From: Straminergon stramineum
Taxonomy: Eukaryota; Streptophyta; Bryopsida; Hypnales; Calliergonaceae
Assembly: GCA_963920665.1 (NCBI GenBank)
Contig: OY987271.1
Coordinates: 9,799,350-9,863,349, forward strand
Direction: 5' to 3'
Length of the DNA: 64,000 nucleotides
Every line of letters begins with the position of its first letter. Position 1 is the first letter of the stretch. Below the pieces are notes generated by a model. It did no database searches and was not told the origin of the DNA. It saw only the letters and a program-made list of their open reading frames with translations. The position numbers and the translations under genes were made by a program. Of the stretch, positions 1-12,394 are shown one piece after another.

Positions 1-254
1 GAGCATGGCACATTTCTTGGGAATTATAGGTGCAAAATTGTGCTTGGCAAGGGTTGAAAGGATGGTAGGGCACTTGCCTTCACCTTGAGATTTAATACAT
101 TTCTTCCCCATTTCTTAATTTTCAAAATCTATTGTTAGTTTTAAATTTCATAGAAAATTGACTCCATGGGAAGGTCCAAGTGAGAAATGGACTTTTTTGT
201 CCACATCTCTAGCTTAGTGTTTACTCCAAAGATTATATTAACATGTGACTATTC

Positions 255-815
255 TTAACCCCTAAAGGATTGAGGCAAATTTTGAGCAAAAATTGTAAGA
301 AATATCATTTTTTAGCCAGTGAGAAGAAAATGAAAAAGACAATTGTACAAATTTGTACTAAACTTATATGGGAATGTGTGGAAAATTTTTTAGAAACTTT
401 GACCTTACATATTGAAATACTATAATGTTTGAATTTAGAAGAAAATGTTTTTTTTCCAACCTTGCCTAGCAAGGCCAACAAACTTTAACTTCTCATCTTA
501 GAGGGAGATTTTTGCACTACACATGATTTTTTTAACATTCGCATCTTGTATCATGTATGTTACAAACCTGCCAAATTTTAAAAAATTTGAAGAGGAGTTT
601 GCACATGCTATATAAAGCTACCCAAGTTGCCCCAAACATTCAAGGTAGCATAACATTTGATCTGGGCATCCAATGAGAAAAAAAATTATATTTCCTCTAA
701 GGGAATACATGTTCACATCAAAATTTTGTGAACATCTTACCGAAATTGACTTTGTGCGTAACTAACCGAGATCTCATGTGTATGTTGAATGATCACTTGG
801 TCCTTTAGGGGTTAA
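255..815. mobile_element. TTAA-flanked MITE, family I
   Basis: Ends are TTAACCCCTAAAGGA and its inverse TCCTTTAGGGGTTAA (15 bp including the TTAA). The 561-bp interior is clearly related to 8377-8965, sharing for example GTAGCATAAC.TTTGATC.GGGCA. No coding capacity. Confidence 0.78.
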
Positions 816-999
816 AATGGTATGTAGTAGTTCTAAAGTTTTCAAACATAAATTTTCTATAGAATAAGTCTCGAAGGTAGGCTAATCCAAGATTCGAGGG
901 CCTTACTACTTAGAGGCTAAAGTTCTCAATTGTGAACTAACCATAAAAGGTGTGCACCTCAATACCAATGCACCACTAACACTAAACCACCATTTTCAC

Positions 1000-1190
1000 T
1001 CTGTGTACATCACCAAAATCAATTATGTACCTGTGTGAAAGAAACGAGTTTAGAACCAAACTTTGTTCCTTCATAGCTTTTGCATATGGTATCTAAATGT
1101 TATGTTCTTTGGTGCATTAGAACCTCCTTTTTAAGTGCCAACAAGAAAATATGAAAATTTGACCAGTCTAATAATAGTAACTAGGCACAT
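1000..1190. repeat. Dispersed repeat, copy 1 (partner 48590-48785)
   Basis: Shared blocks include TGTACATC.CCAAAATCAAT, ATGTTATGTTCTTTGGTGC, GAACCTCCTTT and GCCAACAAGAAAATATGAAA, in the same order and orientation as near 48.6 kb. The nature of the repeat is unknown. Confidence 0.7.
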
Positions 1191-1730
1191 AAGGTATTTC
1201 GGTAGGTGTGAGCCCAAGTACGTTAAGTTAGATCATGAGTTCAGGACTTGCTTTCAACTTCTTGGAATCTGCTGTGTTGGCATGACATGTCAGCAATCCT
1301 TTTCTTATATACTTATGTCCCCTGATTCCGTGTCTTTCTTTTTATGTTATCAATCTGCAACTTGGGTCACTTGTGGAATGTGGATCAATATTCTGGGAGA
1401 ACTGCCGGTTAGGCTATCATTAACTTACTTGGTGGAATTGGGAAAAAAATCAGTTGCAATTTGAAAACAACGAAAGGAAAAAAATCCAGCGAAAAAATCA
1501 ATAAAAAAAATTTGGGAGTAAAAAAATAGAGAAAAAAATGGGACTCAGCCCTTGAAAAACCAATTCAACATGGGAATTAAAGGAAAATAGATGATAAAAC
1601 TAAAAAAATATCCCGAATGATGATGTGGATCCCTCCCAATACCATGGATCCAATGACTAATATAATTTAGTTCAAGGAATACATTACTAATTATGCAGTA
1701 GGGACTCAACATGACAATATGCTAATAAGC

Positions 1731-1947
1731 TTAACCCTTAAGCATTGGGTTGGTGACCGCAGAAATCATCCCTTTTGGTATTGTGTGACATCATCTACTT
1801 TTATACAACCAAAAGTATTCATTAGAGGTCAAACTATTGTGCAAGATCTCTCCTATTTGTACAAAAATTCAAGAATGAATTTTTGTTCATTCTTGTTCAT
1901 TCTTGAATTTTTGTACAAATAGGAGAGATCTTGCACAATAGTTTGAC
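1731..1947. mobile_element. TTAA-type MITE end (family II) folded into a hairpin
   Basis: Starts TTAACCCTTAAGCATTGGG and continues with family II interior (GGTGACCGCAGAAATCATCC, TGTGACATCATCTAC), then turns back on itself at 1880-1895. The normal second end is missing and is replaced by an inverted copy of the interior. Confidence 0.65.
1828..1947. repeat. Perfect inverted repeat, 52-bp arms, 16-bp loop
   Basis: Left arm 1828-1879 (GTCAAACTATTGTGCAAGAT... ) is the exact reverse complement of 1896-1947. A transcript would form a 52-bp fully paired hairpin. Confidence 0.95.
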
Positions 1948-2647
1948 ATAGAAAAATTGCCCAATTGCCTTCTTACAAATGTTAAAAGAATTTAGGGTCC
2001 ATTGAAGTTTAGTAATGGTTGCACTTAAAAACCTTGTGTATTACTTTTTGAATGCTGCAGTGCTTGTTTTTCTGTCAAGCCATATCTTTTTTCAGACTAC
2101 GTGTGTGTCAATTTTGCAAGGCCTATGATCATAAATAGGTGCCTACCACATAATGCTTTGCAAATTCATAAGTAATTCAAAAATGCTCCAAAAAAATGTG
2201 AAACCACTTGGGTTAGATTCCACATCAATTTTTCTTCAAGTGAAAAGTAAGGAAAAATAATTCCGTGCACCTAAGAACCATCGAAAAGGCCGACCAGCCC
2301 TTAAACGATTGCTTTAAGTGAGCAGACTACCTGATTCACATTCAACTGTGAAATTGATTGAACCAACCCAGTGAACCCGCATTGTAAGTTAGTTTACCTG
2401 AGCATACTTCAATAGAAAGGGTCAGGTAAATTAATTTAAAAAATCGGGTCAATATGATCGAAATGGTCAATATATCATAGTGATGTTTTTATAGGACTGG
2501 TGGAAAAGGTTCAAATAGTTGGGGCAGTTGACAGTTAATTATCTCCATTGTTGTTGTCTTGTAGGCAGTTTTGTGTTCTTTGTGTTTTTTTTCATTTATT
2601 TTGGGTAGTGCAGAAAGTGATCTTCACTGGAGTGATGGAGCTATTTA

Positions 2648-2978
2648 TAAGGTAGGAGGTCCATAAAGTGCTCATCTAAGAGCTGAAACCGGAATTTGTG
2701 GAGGTGAAACTTCTTGAAATATTTTTCAGTAAATCTTCCTTGAAAGACAAATGGAATTGGCATCTAACCCAAGTCGTTTCATATTTTTTGGAGTTTTGTA
2801 AAATTAGTTCTGAATTTTTTTAAGTTGAAATGGCATGGGGCTCTAAAATCACCCACCTCCTCAAATGTACACTATTTGTACAACATTGGTACAATGAAAA
2901 AGTAGCATGTTCAAATAGTGTACATTTACTGAGGTGGGCGATTTTAGAGCTTATGCGCTTTTAGAACCTCCTACCTTA
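2648..2978. mobile_element. TAAGGTAGGAGG-type MITE, 331 bp
   Basis: Terminal inverted repeats TAAGGTAGGAGGTCC and GAACCTCCTACCTTA. An inner palindrome (CACCTCCTCAAATGTACACT facing AGTGTACATTTACTGAGGTG) occupies the middle. Related to 4585-4882, 4998-5327 and 56430-56684. Confidence 0.75.
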
Positions 2979-4162
2979 TCTATTGAAATGGATGAAATCT
3001 GCAATATATGAATGAAAATTTATTTATTCTTCCAAAAGAGTGCACATTCATCTAAAATAGAGTGATACAATCCCAAGATTTGATTGCAATTTAGCAATTT
3101 CATCCATTGGAAAAAAAACCCATCTTGCCAAATATTCCCTAGAAAAAATTTTGCATTGCTTTTCAACGAAAATTTGCTCAAAAGAAACCCTACCTGTAGG
3201 GAGGGGGGTGAAATCTTTCAGCTCATAGTTTCCCCGCAATGGAAATTTACACTATTAAAACTATTAAAAAAATAGTTGTGTATATGTTTGTTTGCTACAT
3301 ATGTTGGGATCTCCTAAATTATTGGGTCAATGGAGGTGCCCCTGGTGTCGTCAAAAAGCCCTCAGCTAAGACGTGCAACAAAGCAAATTTCACATTCACC
3401 ATCTCAACCCAAAGGGTGAGATATTGAATTTCAAAGTTTTTAATGCACCACAAATTAAAAAATTGCTCATGGAGAGCTATTAGGCCATTAGCTAGGTACA
3501 TAGGTTGAGGAGCTATATAAGACTTCATCTCCCTCAACATTGCTTTGAAACTTTTTTTTTATACTTTGAAACTTTAAAAATTTGTTTGCCAATACTTTAC
3601 TAGTTTTGCATGTCAAACAAATTGTAAAAAAACAAAACATAATACAAAAATTGATAGCGCTTACGTATATGTTATGAAATGTTAGTTCTATCGATGATTA
3701 GTTGTATTTAAAAGATTGAAAAATGGGTATGTAAGTAGATTTTAGAAGGGCTTAGCTATGACTTTTGTAGCAATTACAAGTGGCATACTAATGGTTGTGG
3801 AAATGATATAGCGCATACTAATTCTATCTTTCGTTTTTGAAGGTGATGTATGTGGGGCATGTTCAATCCTCTAGTTTCAAAAGAAATATTTTTAGGGACC
3901 TCATACATTCAACACTTGGAAAATGTATTTTATAATTTGGGAGGAAGAAATCGATCAAATTTTTCAATTCTTCTTTTGAGAAGCACCTCAAATTTTCACA
4001 ATAATGGCCATTCTTTTTCATACAGTCTACAACTTCCCTCATTTAAAAAAAATTTTAAGTTTTTTTCCATTTTTCCATTTTAAATGTGAAACTCATGCTA
4101 GCACATCTAGGCTACTTGTGAGACCTAAGATGAACACTCTCTCAATTCATGCCAACTCAGTG

Positions 4163-4560
4163 AGGTAAGCCATCCCATTTCTGCCAACTACCTAATTCCA
4201 TCATCCTACTTTTGGCTCCAATGCCATCCAAAAACTCATTCAATGATTGCATTAGCACCAAGGGGTAACAATCAATCCTTTAATGGTGAGCACTTGAGGG
4301 AATACATAAGAAAGCAGTTTTAGGTTGTTTATAGGATGTTGATGACTTCATTGTATGAGAAATTTTGTAATTTTAGCATAGACTACTTCAGATTTTCACA
4401 GAAATTATAATTTTCATCTAAAAATTATAATTTTCATCTAAAAATTATAATTTTCATCTAAAAATTATAATTCCACTTGGGTTTGATTCAGAAAACAAAT
4501 GTACCCCTCTGAGAACAATATATGACCTACTTAGATTGGCCCAAAGCTATTCAAATTGCT
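4163..4560. mobile_element. MITE copy related to 28231-28651, right end degraded
   Basis: Starts AGGTAAGCCATCCCATTTCTGCC and contains AAAACTCA and AATTATAATTCCACTTGGG as in the 28231-28651 element. The right terminal repeat is not recognisable. It holds a 20-bp tandem repeat. Confidence 0.55.
4402..4473. repeat. 20-bp tandem repeat, about 3.5 copies
   Basis: The unit AAAATTATAATTTTCATCTA is repeated in tandem within a MITE copy; related elements at 10.3 kb and 28.5 kb carry the unit only once or twice. Confidence 0.95.
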
Positions 4561-4584
4561 TGGTAAGGGTTGGGGTTCTTCTCC

Positions 4585-4882
4585 AAGGTAGTCTGCTCTA
4601 AAAGCACCCATGCTCTAAAAGCAATCATGACATAGAGGTACATTTTGCTTTCTTCGATATACCAACAATGTACATTTCAGGAGGTGGTTGCTTTTAGTGA
4701 CTACTAAGTTTCAACTTCAAAAATTCATAACTAATTCCACGAAGGTCCAAAAAATATGAAACGACTTGGGTTAGATGCCAATTCTAGTTTTCTTCTTACA
4801 ACAATTTTCTGAAAAATTGTCTCAAGGAGTTTAGCTTCCCCCCAAAGGCAATCAGTGGTCAATGTAAGAGCAGATTACCTTA
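4585..4882. mobile_element. MITE with AAGGTAGTCTGCTCT ends
   Basis: Ends AAGGTAGTCTGCTCT and AGAGCAGATTACCTTA, about 298 bp. The interior (GTACATTTCAGGAGGTGG and ATTCATAACTAATTC) ties it to the elements at 2648 and 4998. Confidence 0.68.
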
Positions 4883-4997
4883 TCTCTTAAAGGCACAGAA
4901 ACTAAGGCTGAGGGAAAAGGGTCCACCATGGCCTTCAGTGTTCAAGAATATTATGCACTCCATGGAAAAACAGAGCCCCAACACTAAAAGATGGACT

Positions 4998-5327
4998 TAA
5001 GGTAGGAGGCTTGAAATCCACACAGGCTTTAAAACCGCACACCTCCTCAAATGTACACTGAGTGTACATGGGGTTTTTTCATCTTTACAGGGATGTACCA
5101 AAAGTGTACATTTGAGGAGGTGTGCAGTTTTAGAGCCCTATGCCATTTCGACTTCAAAAATTCATAACTAATTCTACAAAGCTCCAAAAAATATGAAACG
5201 ACTTGGGTTAGATGTCAATTCCTCTTGTCTTTCAAGAAAAATTCACTGAAAAATATTTCAATAAGTTTCACCTCTCCAAAACTCAGTTTCAACTCTTAGA
5301 TGGGCACTTTATGAACCTCCTATCTTA
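4998..5327. mobile_element. TAAGGTAGGAGG-type MITE, 330 bp
   Basis: Ends TAAGGTAGGAGG and CCTCCTATCTTA. It has the same inner palindrome (ACCTCCTCAAATGTACACT facing AGTGTACATTTGAGGAGGT) as 2648-2978 and nearly the same length. Confidence 0.75.
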
Positions 5328-5691
5328 TCGCCGTTATCAGTCTGACTTGGAGAGGTGCAAGAGAAGATTCATCAGGGCTCACATTGGACTTTGAGAGCCC
5401 CGCCAGTCTTGACAGACCCCCATGGAAGGGGTCCTAAGCTTAACATAAGCCATGTGGCCACCGATGCACCTTGCATTTGGTCCCTCAAAATGAAAGTACT
5501 GTGGCTTTTAAATTAAAAGCTGTTCAAAGCTTTATTAATCTTCTGGGGCCCTACATACCATGAGCAGGTCCTACTAGTGTTTTTATTTATTTATTTATAG
5601 TTAACTAGATTGGACTTTGTTCTTTGCTTCCAACCTTGACCAACTTGAAGAAAAAGCTACCACTTGGATTGTAGGAAAGGACACTGGAATA

Positions 5692-5934
5692 TTAACCCTG
5701 GAAGGACAGGACAGGCTGGTCTCCGCATGGAAATCATCCTTTCTGATACAATGTGAATCATCTACTTCAAGAAAACCAAAAGTAGTACTCATTTGAGGTC
5801 AAACTACTGTGCAAGACCCTACCCTTTTTGCACCAGAAATTCCAAGGATGAACAATTTGCACTTCTGTCTTACATGAAAATATTCTCTGTCATCCATTGG
5901 ACACTTAGTGTCCTCGGCAGTGCTACAGGGTTAA
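5692..5934. mobile_element. TTAA-flanked MITE, family II
   Basis: Begins TTAACCCTGGAAGG and ends CAGGGTTAA, 243 bp. The interior includes GGAAATCATCC, GAGGTCAAACTACTGTGCAAG and CATCCATTGGACA, shared with the copies at 1731, 22077 and 23469. Confidence 0.7.
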
Positions 5935-7791
5935 TGACATGGGTTGCAAGTAAGATACAATGATGTGGACCCAAATGAATTGGGGGGGAACCTCACAATC
6001 AAGATTACATGCCTTTATATTGTTTATTACAGAGTACTATTGAGGTTAGAGGACCCCTCCAATGAACAAAATTGTCTTATTATGGCTCCTCACCCAACCC
6101 CAGTTGATGAAGTAAGTGAGAAGTTCCTCCTTGGTATCTAGCAAAGCATAATATCTTCGTAGGCTAGCATGGGGAAGATCATTGTCTGGTTGTGCAAATG
6201 GTATGTAAGGTAAATTCCCTGGTTTTATCATTTTTCTAGTGTACAATAAGGATTGTATGGGTCCCTGTGGCAGATTTGAACATTTCAAGGCTTAATCCCT
6301 AAGCACTCTGACATCCATTTTCTGGACAATGAGCAAATTGAAACTCAAATTTCATCCTCCTAACTACTTGGATGAAAGTTATTCTAATTTGTGGAGATAC
6401 ATCACCAAGTTATTGTCCTATCTAAGGGCTGGATTTGGTGTTACTAGAGTACATATTTTTCTAAAATTACAAATGTGCAAGGATATCAAGTGGTCAAATT
6501 GCATTTGATTTTAGTTCAAAATTGGATTTGTTGAAATGAGGTTATAGATTTGAAGAACTCAAAAATTTCAAAAAATCACCATGTGAAAAGAACCTCATTT
6601 CAAAATCCATTCCAAAAAATTTTACTCAAAAACTGATAATATTTTGCTTGTAATCAAATTTTGAAAGAATTTTAGAATTTCTCTTTCAAAATTTACAAAA
6701 AAAGATTGGTGATAGCATTGGTGAAGCTAACCTTACAATTGTCATTTCTATTGCAAAGTGCAAAAAACTGTAGAAATTTTTCTTTTCGCATATCTAATTG
6801 TAGGATTTTGTATTAGAGTGGTATAAGAATATGTGGCTGAAATTTCAGAAACTTTGACCACATAGATTGCAAGTTATTTGTGTTTGAAGTGATGAAAACC
6901 AAGGGGATTTGTACCTTTACTACCTTCCTTTATTTTAAGGCTTTGAATCTTCTTAGCTTAAAACTTTTGCACTACACATGCTAAATGTATCTCTCTCTCT
7001 CTCTATTGAAGGATAGAATTGAAAGTCTAAGAAAAAACACTTGATTTCATTCTTAAAAATATTGTTGAGTAGAAGTAGGTCCTAGATAGCTCTAAGATGG
7101 AATTGAAAGACAATAATCCCATCAATGAGATTGTTCTGGCAAGAAAACTTAACCCTATCAAAGAATTTTTTTTTGAAAAATTGTGAAAACAACCTTTAGA
7201 GATGAATCCTAGAAGTTAATTTTTCAAGAAGATGCTTAGATTGCTTGAAAGATAGAATTGTCCATAACTTTCTCATCACTTGTCCAAATGGAATGAATCA
7301 AATCTTTCCATATAGAAAAAAATACTCTATGAGAAAAAAAATTGAGAATTTTGTTTTGACTATTTGTGATTTTTTTGTACTACCAAACAATCGCCACTTT
7401 GGGTTTAGGGTGGCATAAGTTTTGCTTTCAGGCACCAACTGAAATTAAAATTAAAATCCTAGAAAATTGATGTGTTTTCCTATCTTCAAAGAAAATCAAA
7501 AAGTCCCAAACCAATGAAAATTGAGACTATAGAAGCCTATCTAGAATCCATTTTGTCTCCCAAGGGGAATATGGGACTTTTAGGGTTAAGTGGTCCATAG
7601 ATGACTTATAGAATGATTCCAATCAATTTTTCGTTCAAATATGTTTTCATTCATCCAAAGTGTTTCTTGAATCTTTAAAAGATGACATTTTCTTAAGACC
7701 AATTTAATGAACTTGAGTTAAATACCATATTTGGACAAAGATATAAACAAGGATATGCCAAAATCCAAAAAACAAATCAAATGGTAAAGAG
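5935..7791. other. AT-rich stretch, no gene seen
   Basis: No coding region is recognised. Near 6286 a sequence (TAATCCCTAAGCACTCTGAC) resembles a TTAA-element end also seen near 30225, and TTAACCCTA / TAGGGTTAA tetranucleotide sites occur at 7149 and 7586 without convincing longer terminal repeats. Confidence 0.5.
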
Positions 7792-9021
7792 TTAACCCCT
7801 CATTGCCTAAGGCCTAAATGGGTTCAAAAACATGTGATTGATTTCAAAATGTTATAGATATAAATGTCATTGAGTTATAGAGATCTCAACCATACAATTT
7901 TGTTTTGTGCATGTTGTAGATGAAATGAATCATATTTGGAGACATTTGACTACATAGATTCCAAGATTATAATGTTTTAGTATTGAAAAAAGATGATATG
8001 AAGAAGAAACAAGATGCAGAAGTTCATTGTAATCCAAAAAAGTCAAGATTTTGAACTTCAAATTGCTTCCAAACATTCAAAGAAACTTGGATTGACATGA
8101 AAACTTTACTACAATAACTAGACTTCAAGGGGAACATAACCCAACAAATTTTTATTGAAAACAAGCATTGGATGAAGGAGATGCAAGCCCCCAAAGTTGC
8201 AACCATCAAATGCATTTTGGTGAACTCAAATTGAATCTGTGAACTTCAATTGGCTTCCAAAAATCATTACATCTTGGATTGATCTGAAAATTTTAACACA
8301 AAAACTAGAAGAGAGAACACAAATTACTCAACAAGTTGTCTTGAATTCAGACACCCACTGCAAAAGTTACAACACTTTAACCCCTAAAGGACTGAGGCAC
8401 ACTTTGAGCAGAAATTGTCAAAAACTGCCACTTTTTAGGGCAGCAAGAAAAAAATGAATTTTTTTTTTTTTTTTTTTCAAAATTCAACCGTACAAATTTG
8501 AACTAGACTTCTTTGGGAACATGTGGAAAACGTTTTAGAAACTTTGACCGTGTGGATTGAAAGATTATAATGTTTGAAGTTAGGCAAAAAAGTTTTTTTC
8601 CAACCTTGCCTAACATGGCCTACAAACTTTAACTCCTTCTAGAATGAGATTCTTACACTAATTAGGGTTATTTTTTTGACATTTGCATCTTGAATCATGT
8701 AAGCTACACACCCGCCAAATTTCAATATCATAGGAAGAGTTTTGCACATGCTACCTGAAGCTGCCCGAGCTGCCCGTAAATTTCAGGGCAGCATAACTTT
8801 TGATCCGGGCACCCGATCAGAAAAATAATTAGATTTTCAGGAAGGGGATACATAGTTACTCATTTTGTCCAAATTTCATGAACATCCGACTAAAAATGAC
8901 TTCATAAGAGCCTACCCGAGATTTCTTGCGTACGCTGAACGGACACTTGGTCCTTTAGGGGTTAAATTGAACTTGAAACTCTATGAGGACACTTTTGGTC
9001 CCCTTTGGCAATGAGGGTTAA
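7792..9021. mobile_element. TTAA-flanked MITE-like element hosting a nested MITE
   Basis: Ends TTAACCCCTCATTGCC and GGCAATGAGGGTTAA. The 1,230-bp span contains the complete family I element at 8377-8965, leaving about 640 bp of host element. No transposase is visible. Confidence 0.68.
8377..8965. mobile_element. TTAA-flanked MITE, family I, nested
   Basis: Terminal repeats TTAACCCCTAAAGGAC and GTCCTTTAGGGGTTAA, 589 bp, inserted inside the element at 7792-9021. The interior resembles 255-815 (GGGCAGCATAACTTTTGATC). Confidence 0.82.
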
Positions 9022-9624
9022 ACAAACAAAGAAACACATTTTTCATTCAATTGTTTTGGAACATAGCTTCATTCATAGTATGTGCACACCACAGACTTAA
9101 GTTCAAGTCATTTTAATTACCTTTTTGAGTTTCTACAATTGTTTGTTTCAAAAAACATAATAGCCATATAGTATATTTTAGCTGACTTCTGTCTATTTGT
9201 TCTAAAAAATTGATTTTGTAAATTCAAAATGAATTTTTTGCATCTAAGTTCACCATGTTAATATTTTTTGGGAATACTTTAATTAAAATATAAGCCCACA
9301 TCTGTTGAAGCCATCCATTGAATAAACAAAGTTAGTATTGCAGATTTTGACAGAGACTGCTTGAATGAGAGTTTATCTGACTTGAAGGAGAAGAACAACC
9401 CACCTGCAATTCCAGTCAAGTCTTGAGTTTGCACATTCGAAACTTGTCACCAAAGTCCACAACGCAAACAATGACAAATAGGTGTCAAAAAAAACCAAAA
9501 AAACAATGACGAATAGTCTTTTGATTTGATTTGGGATGGATTTGAGGGTTAAGGATTACAACTTGCATGTTTAGCTGTTTGCTATTTGGAGACCTTGGTT
9601 TTGGGGAATTTGGAGACCTCACAA

Positions 9625-10475
9625 TAAGGTAAAGCAGCCCATTTCTGCCAGCCTCCTATTCTAGACATCCTACTTTTGGCCCCCATCTGCATCATAGAAC
9701 TCACCTAAATCCATTTATTTCTCTGACAATTTGAGTGCATTAATTCCAACTTGGGTAATGTGTCAATTCTTGATTGGTGGATACGCTAGTGCTAATAGGT
9801 ATATAGAGTAAGTGACCCATTTCCAACTACTTAAGGAATTGAACATAGTTGCAAGATGGGTTTGGTGAAGGAAAAAATTTCATCATGTAGTGAAATAGGT
9901 TTTAGAAGGATTTTAATTTTTTTTCAATTTTTTTCATCAAAAATGAAATTATTGTGAATTTTTTTTGTGAAGATTATGTGAAACCTATTCTTGTTATATA
10001 GGTCATTCTATTTCTAATCGTAGGCTTGTTACAAAATTGATGAGAGTGATAATTGTGGCATTCAATGTACATATTGTAATCATTCTATACTTTTGATGTC
10101 CACTTCTTGAACATTTATGTTGCTCTAGCTAGTACGTGTCAACGGTGAGCAAAAATGTAAACCACAACTAATTGGAAATACACTAGCCTATATTGTGAAT
10201 ATGGAGTGGTGGTCGAGAATGGGTCACTTACTCTAGAATGACGATTATAGGTTGTTTTAGGATGTCTATGACTCTAGTCTACAAGTTATTTTGTAATTTC
10301 GGGTGGATCACTTAAAGAATTTCATAAAAATTACAATTCTATTGGAAAAATTATAATTCTAGTTAGGTTCAATTTCTTAAATATGTGTACACCTCTAAAA
10401 ATATGTGCCCCTCTTGGAGTTGGTCCAAATATACTCAGATTGCAAATCAGGGTGGTAATAGGCTGGTCTACCTTA
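9625..10475. mobile_element. TAAGGTA-type MITE interrupted by another element
   Basis: Begins TAAGGTAAAGCAGCCC and ends GGCTGGTCTACCTTA. Removing the nested element at 9804-10235 leaves about 420 bp, the same length as the related intact copy at 28231-28651. Confidence 0.75.
9804..10235. mobile_element. Nested MITE with GAGTAAGTGACCCATT ends
   Basis: GAGTAAGTGACCCATT at the left and AATGGGTCACTTACTC at the right, both bordered by TA, as expected for a TA target duplication. About 430 bp, inserted in the element at 9625-10475. Confidence 0.72.
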
Positions 10476-10557
10476 GCTGACGTGTATTTTTCGTGAACCA
10501 AACCATAAGTTAGCCTGTTTGCATGCTCATTTTGAAGCAATGTGTTGCCCTAAAATG

Positions 10558-10939
10558 TAAGGTAGCCAACCCATTTCTGCCCCCCCTCCCATTTCCAATA
10601 TGTAGGATGTTTTCTTTCCATGAAGTTGTAGTGCAAATCCTGAAGTAGTTGTGTCGCATTATGATTGGTTGCAATACTCTCAATATTTCAACCAGCCCTT
10701 GGTCGATTTTGCAATTAGCATATGGTCACAAATAGAAAGTTCTATACCACCATTACTGGTCAAAGAGAATCATCCACTAAAAAATTCATAGTAATTACAT
10801 TTTATGTAATAAAGTTCTAGAAAAATATGCAATCATTCTAAACTCTGTTTGTACACATGTGAAAATTTTTGCATTCAAAAATCCTCTGCTCCAAATATGC
10901 ACAATTGCTTAAGTGGTTGGAAATGGGTTGGCTACCTTA
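10558..10939. mobile_element. TAAGGTAGCC-type MITE, 382 bp
   Basis: Terminal repeats TAAGGTAGCCAACCCATTTC and GAAATGGGTTGGCTACCTTA. The interior is related to 16535-16923 (GCAATACTC, GATTTTGCAA, AAGTGGTTGGAAAT). Confidence 0.78.
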
Positions 10940-11306
10940 CATGCTCACTCCTTTCTCATTTCATAGTGTCGTGTTTCATGAAAAAACGAAGCATCAATGG
11001 ATTGCCATGATAAGACGAATTGCCACAAAGCATCGAAGACTCATTCTCTAAAAAAATGTGTTGCAAATTAAGGAATTCAATTCATCTTCCTCTCTAGTAA
11101 ATTTAATCCTTCGAAAACTTCTTAAATCTTTCAAGGAAAATAACTCCACTGTGGAAACAAAAGAGATGATGCAACAAAAATTGATGGGCAAACAAGTAGT
11201 CAACTAGGCCACCATTCTACTTTGAGGTTGGATTTGCAAGTTGAAATTGGATGCAAATGTTAGTCCAAGAGTTTTCACGGCTTCCACTACAAGTGAAAGG
11301 TTTGTT

Positions 11307-12262
11307 TTAACCCCTAAAGGTATTTGACTATGTTTTCACCAAAAACACTCCAAAACTGTCATCTCTAATACAAGTACCAAATTTTAGAAAAAATACATTT
11401 CGAACAAATGTAACCATAGGATCTTGTAGTACGCTGGTTTGGGAAGATATGGAAAAAGTTTCAGAAATATCCACTGTTTGGATTGCAAGATATTAGCTTT
11501 TGAAGTGACAAAAAGCCATTTTTTGGCCCTGCAAAAATCCGGGCAGATGCACTTCACAAGGCCATATCATTATGAAAAAATGTCCAAAATGGTTGCAACT
11601 CTTTGGATTCATTCTTTAAGTCATTTTGGCTACATGCTTGAAAATTTTTAGATCATTTGGAATTGTACAACATATAGGAAAAAAATAGTAAGTTGAAAGA
11701 AGTAGAGAATGATTCAAAATACTAAATTGTTAATAATTTATTTATGGAATTGAAAAATGCCAATCCCAATGGTTAAATCGTTGTAATAAACAATCTACAC
11801 CTCACGTTTTATTTATTTTTCCCAAAATATATTAAAAATTGAATTATATAAAAGTCTTCAAAGTTTATTTTAGAGTAGAGATTCCATTACTACCCACAAA
11901 CTACCCACAACTAAAACTCTTCATAACTTTCATCTCATAAATCAAAATGGAATGATTCAAAGCTTTCCATGTATATAAAAATCAGGAAAATAAATTTCAA
12001 ATTTTTATTTTAAAAATAAGTGATTTTTAAAGAAGTTTTTTTTTTGCTGCCCAGGCTGCCCACTGAGCAATGAAAACAACATATCATACAATAACTTTTT
12101 AACCAAGTATTCAAAAGTTATGAAAATTGTTGGGTCTTAAAGCTACTCCTTGGGCACATGTTGTGTGAAAATTTCAAAGAAAATAAATAAAAATCCATTT
12201 GTAGTGAGCTGCCTGAAATCGCTATGTTGCCAAAAAACACCATTTGGTCCTTTAGGGGTTAA
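11307..12262. mobile_element. TTAA-flanked element, family I ends, 956 bp
   Basis: Ends TTAACCCCTAAAGG and CCTTTAGGGGTTAA. The interior differs from the shorter family I copies and has no recognisable coding sequence; it contains GCCCAGGCTGCCCA. Confidence 0.72.
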
Positions 12263-12394
12263 GAGAAGGCGTGTTTTAAATATAGTCCTAGTTGTATAGT
12301 CTTATAAGTGTTGACTTTTTAGAAGATTTTTAGTAAAATTTTAATAAAAATACATATTTTGTTGCATTCTCCTTATGTAGGCCATCAAACCATC

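Noticed and set aside
1135..1464. 109-codon plus-strand frame
   Set aside because: Does not start with ATG in the sequence, has no family features, and its first part lies in a dispersed repeat also present near 48.7 kb.
7149..7589. Possible TTAA element
   Set aside because: Only TTAACCCTA is shared between the ends and the interiors do not match another copy.
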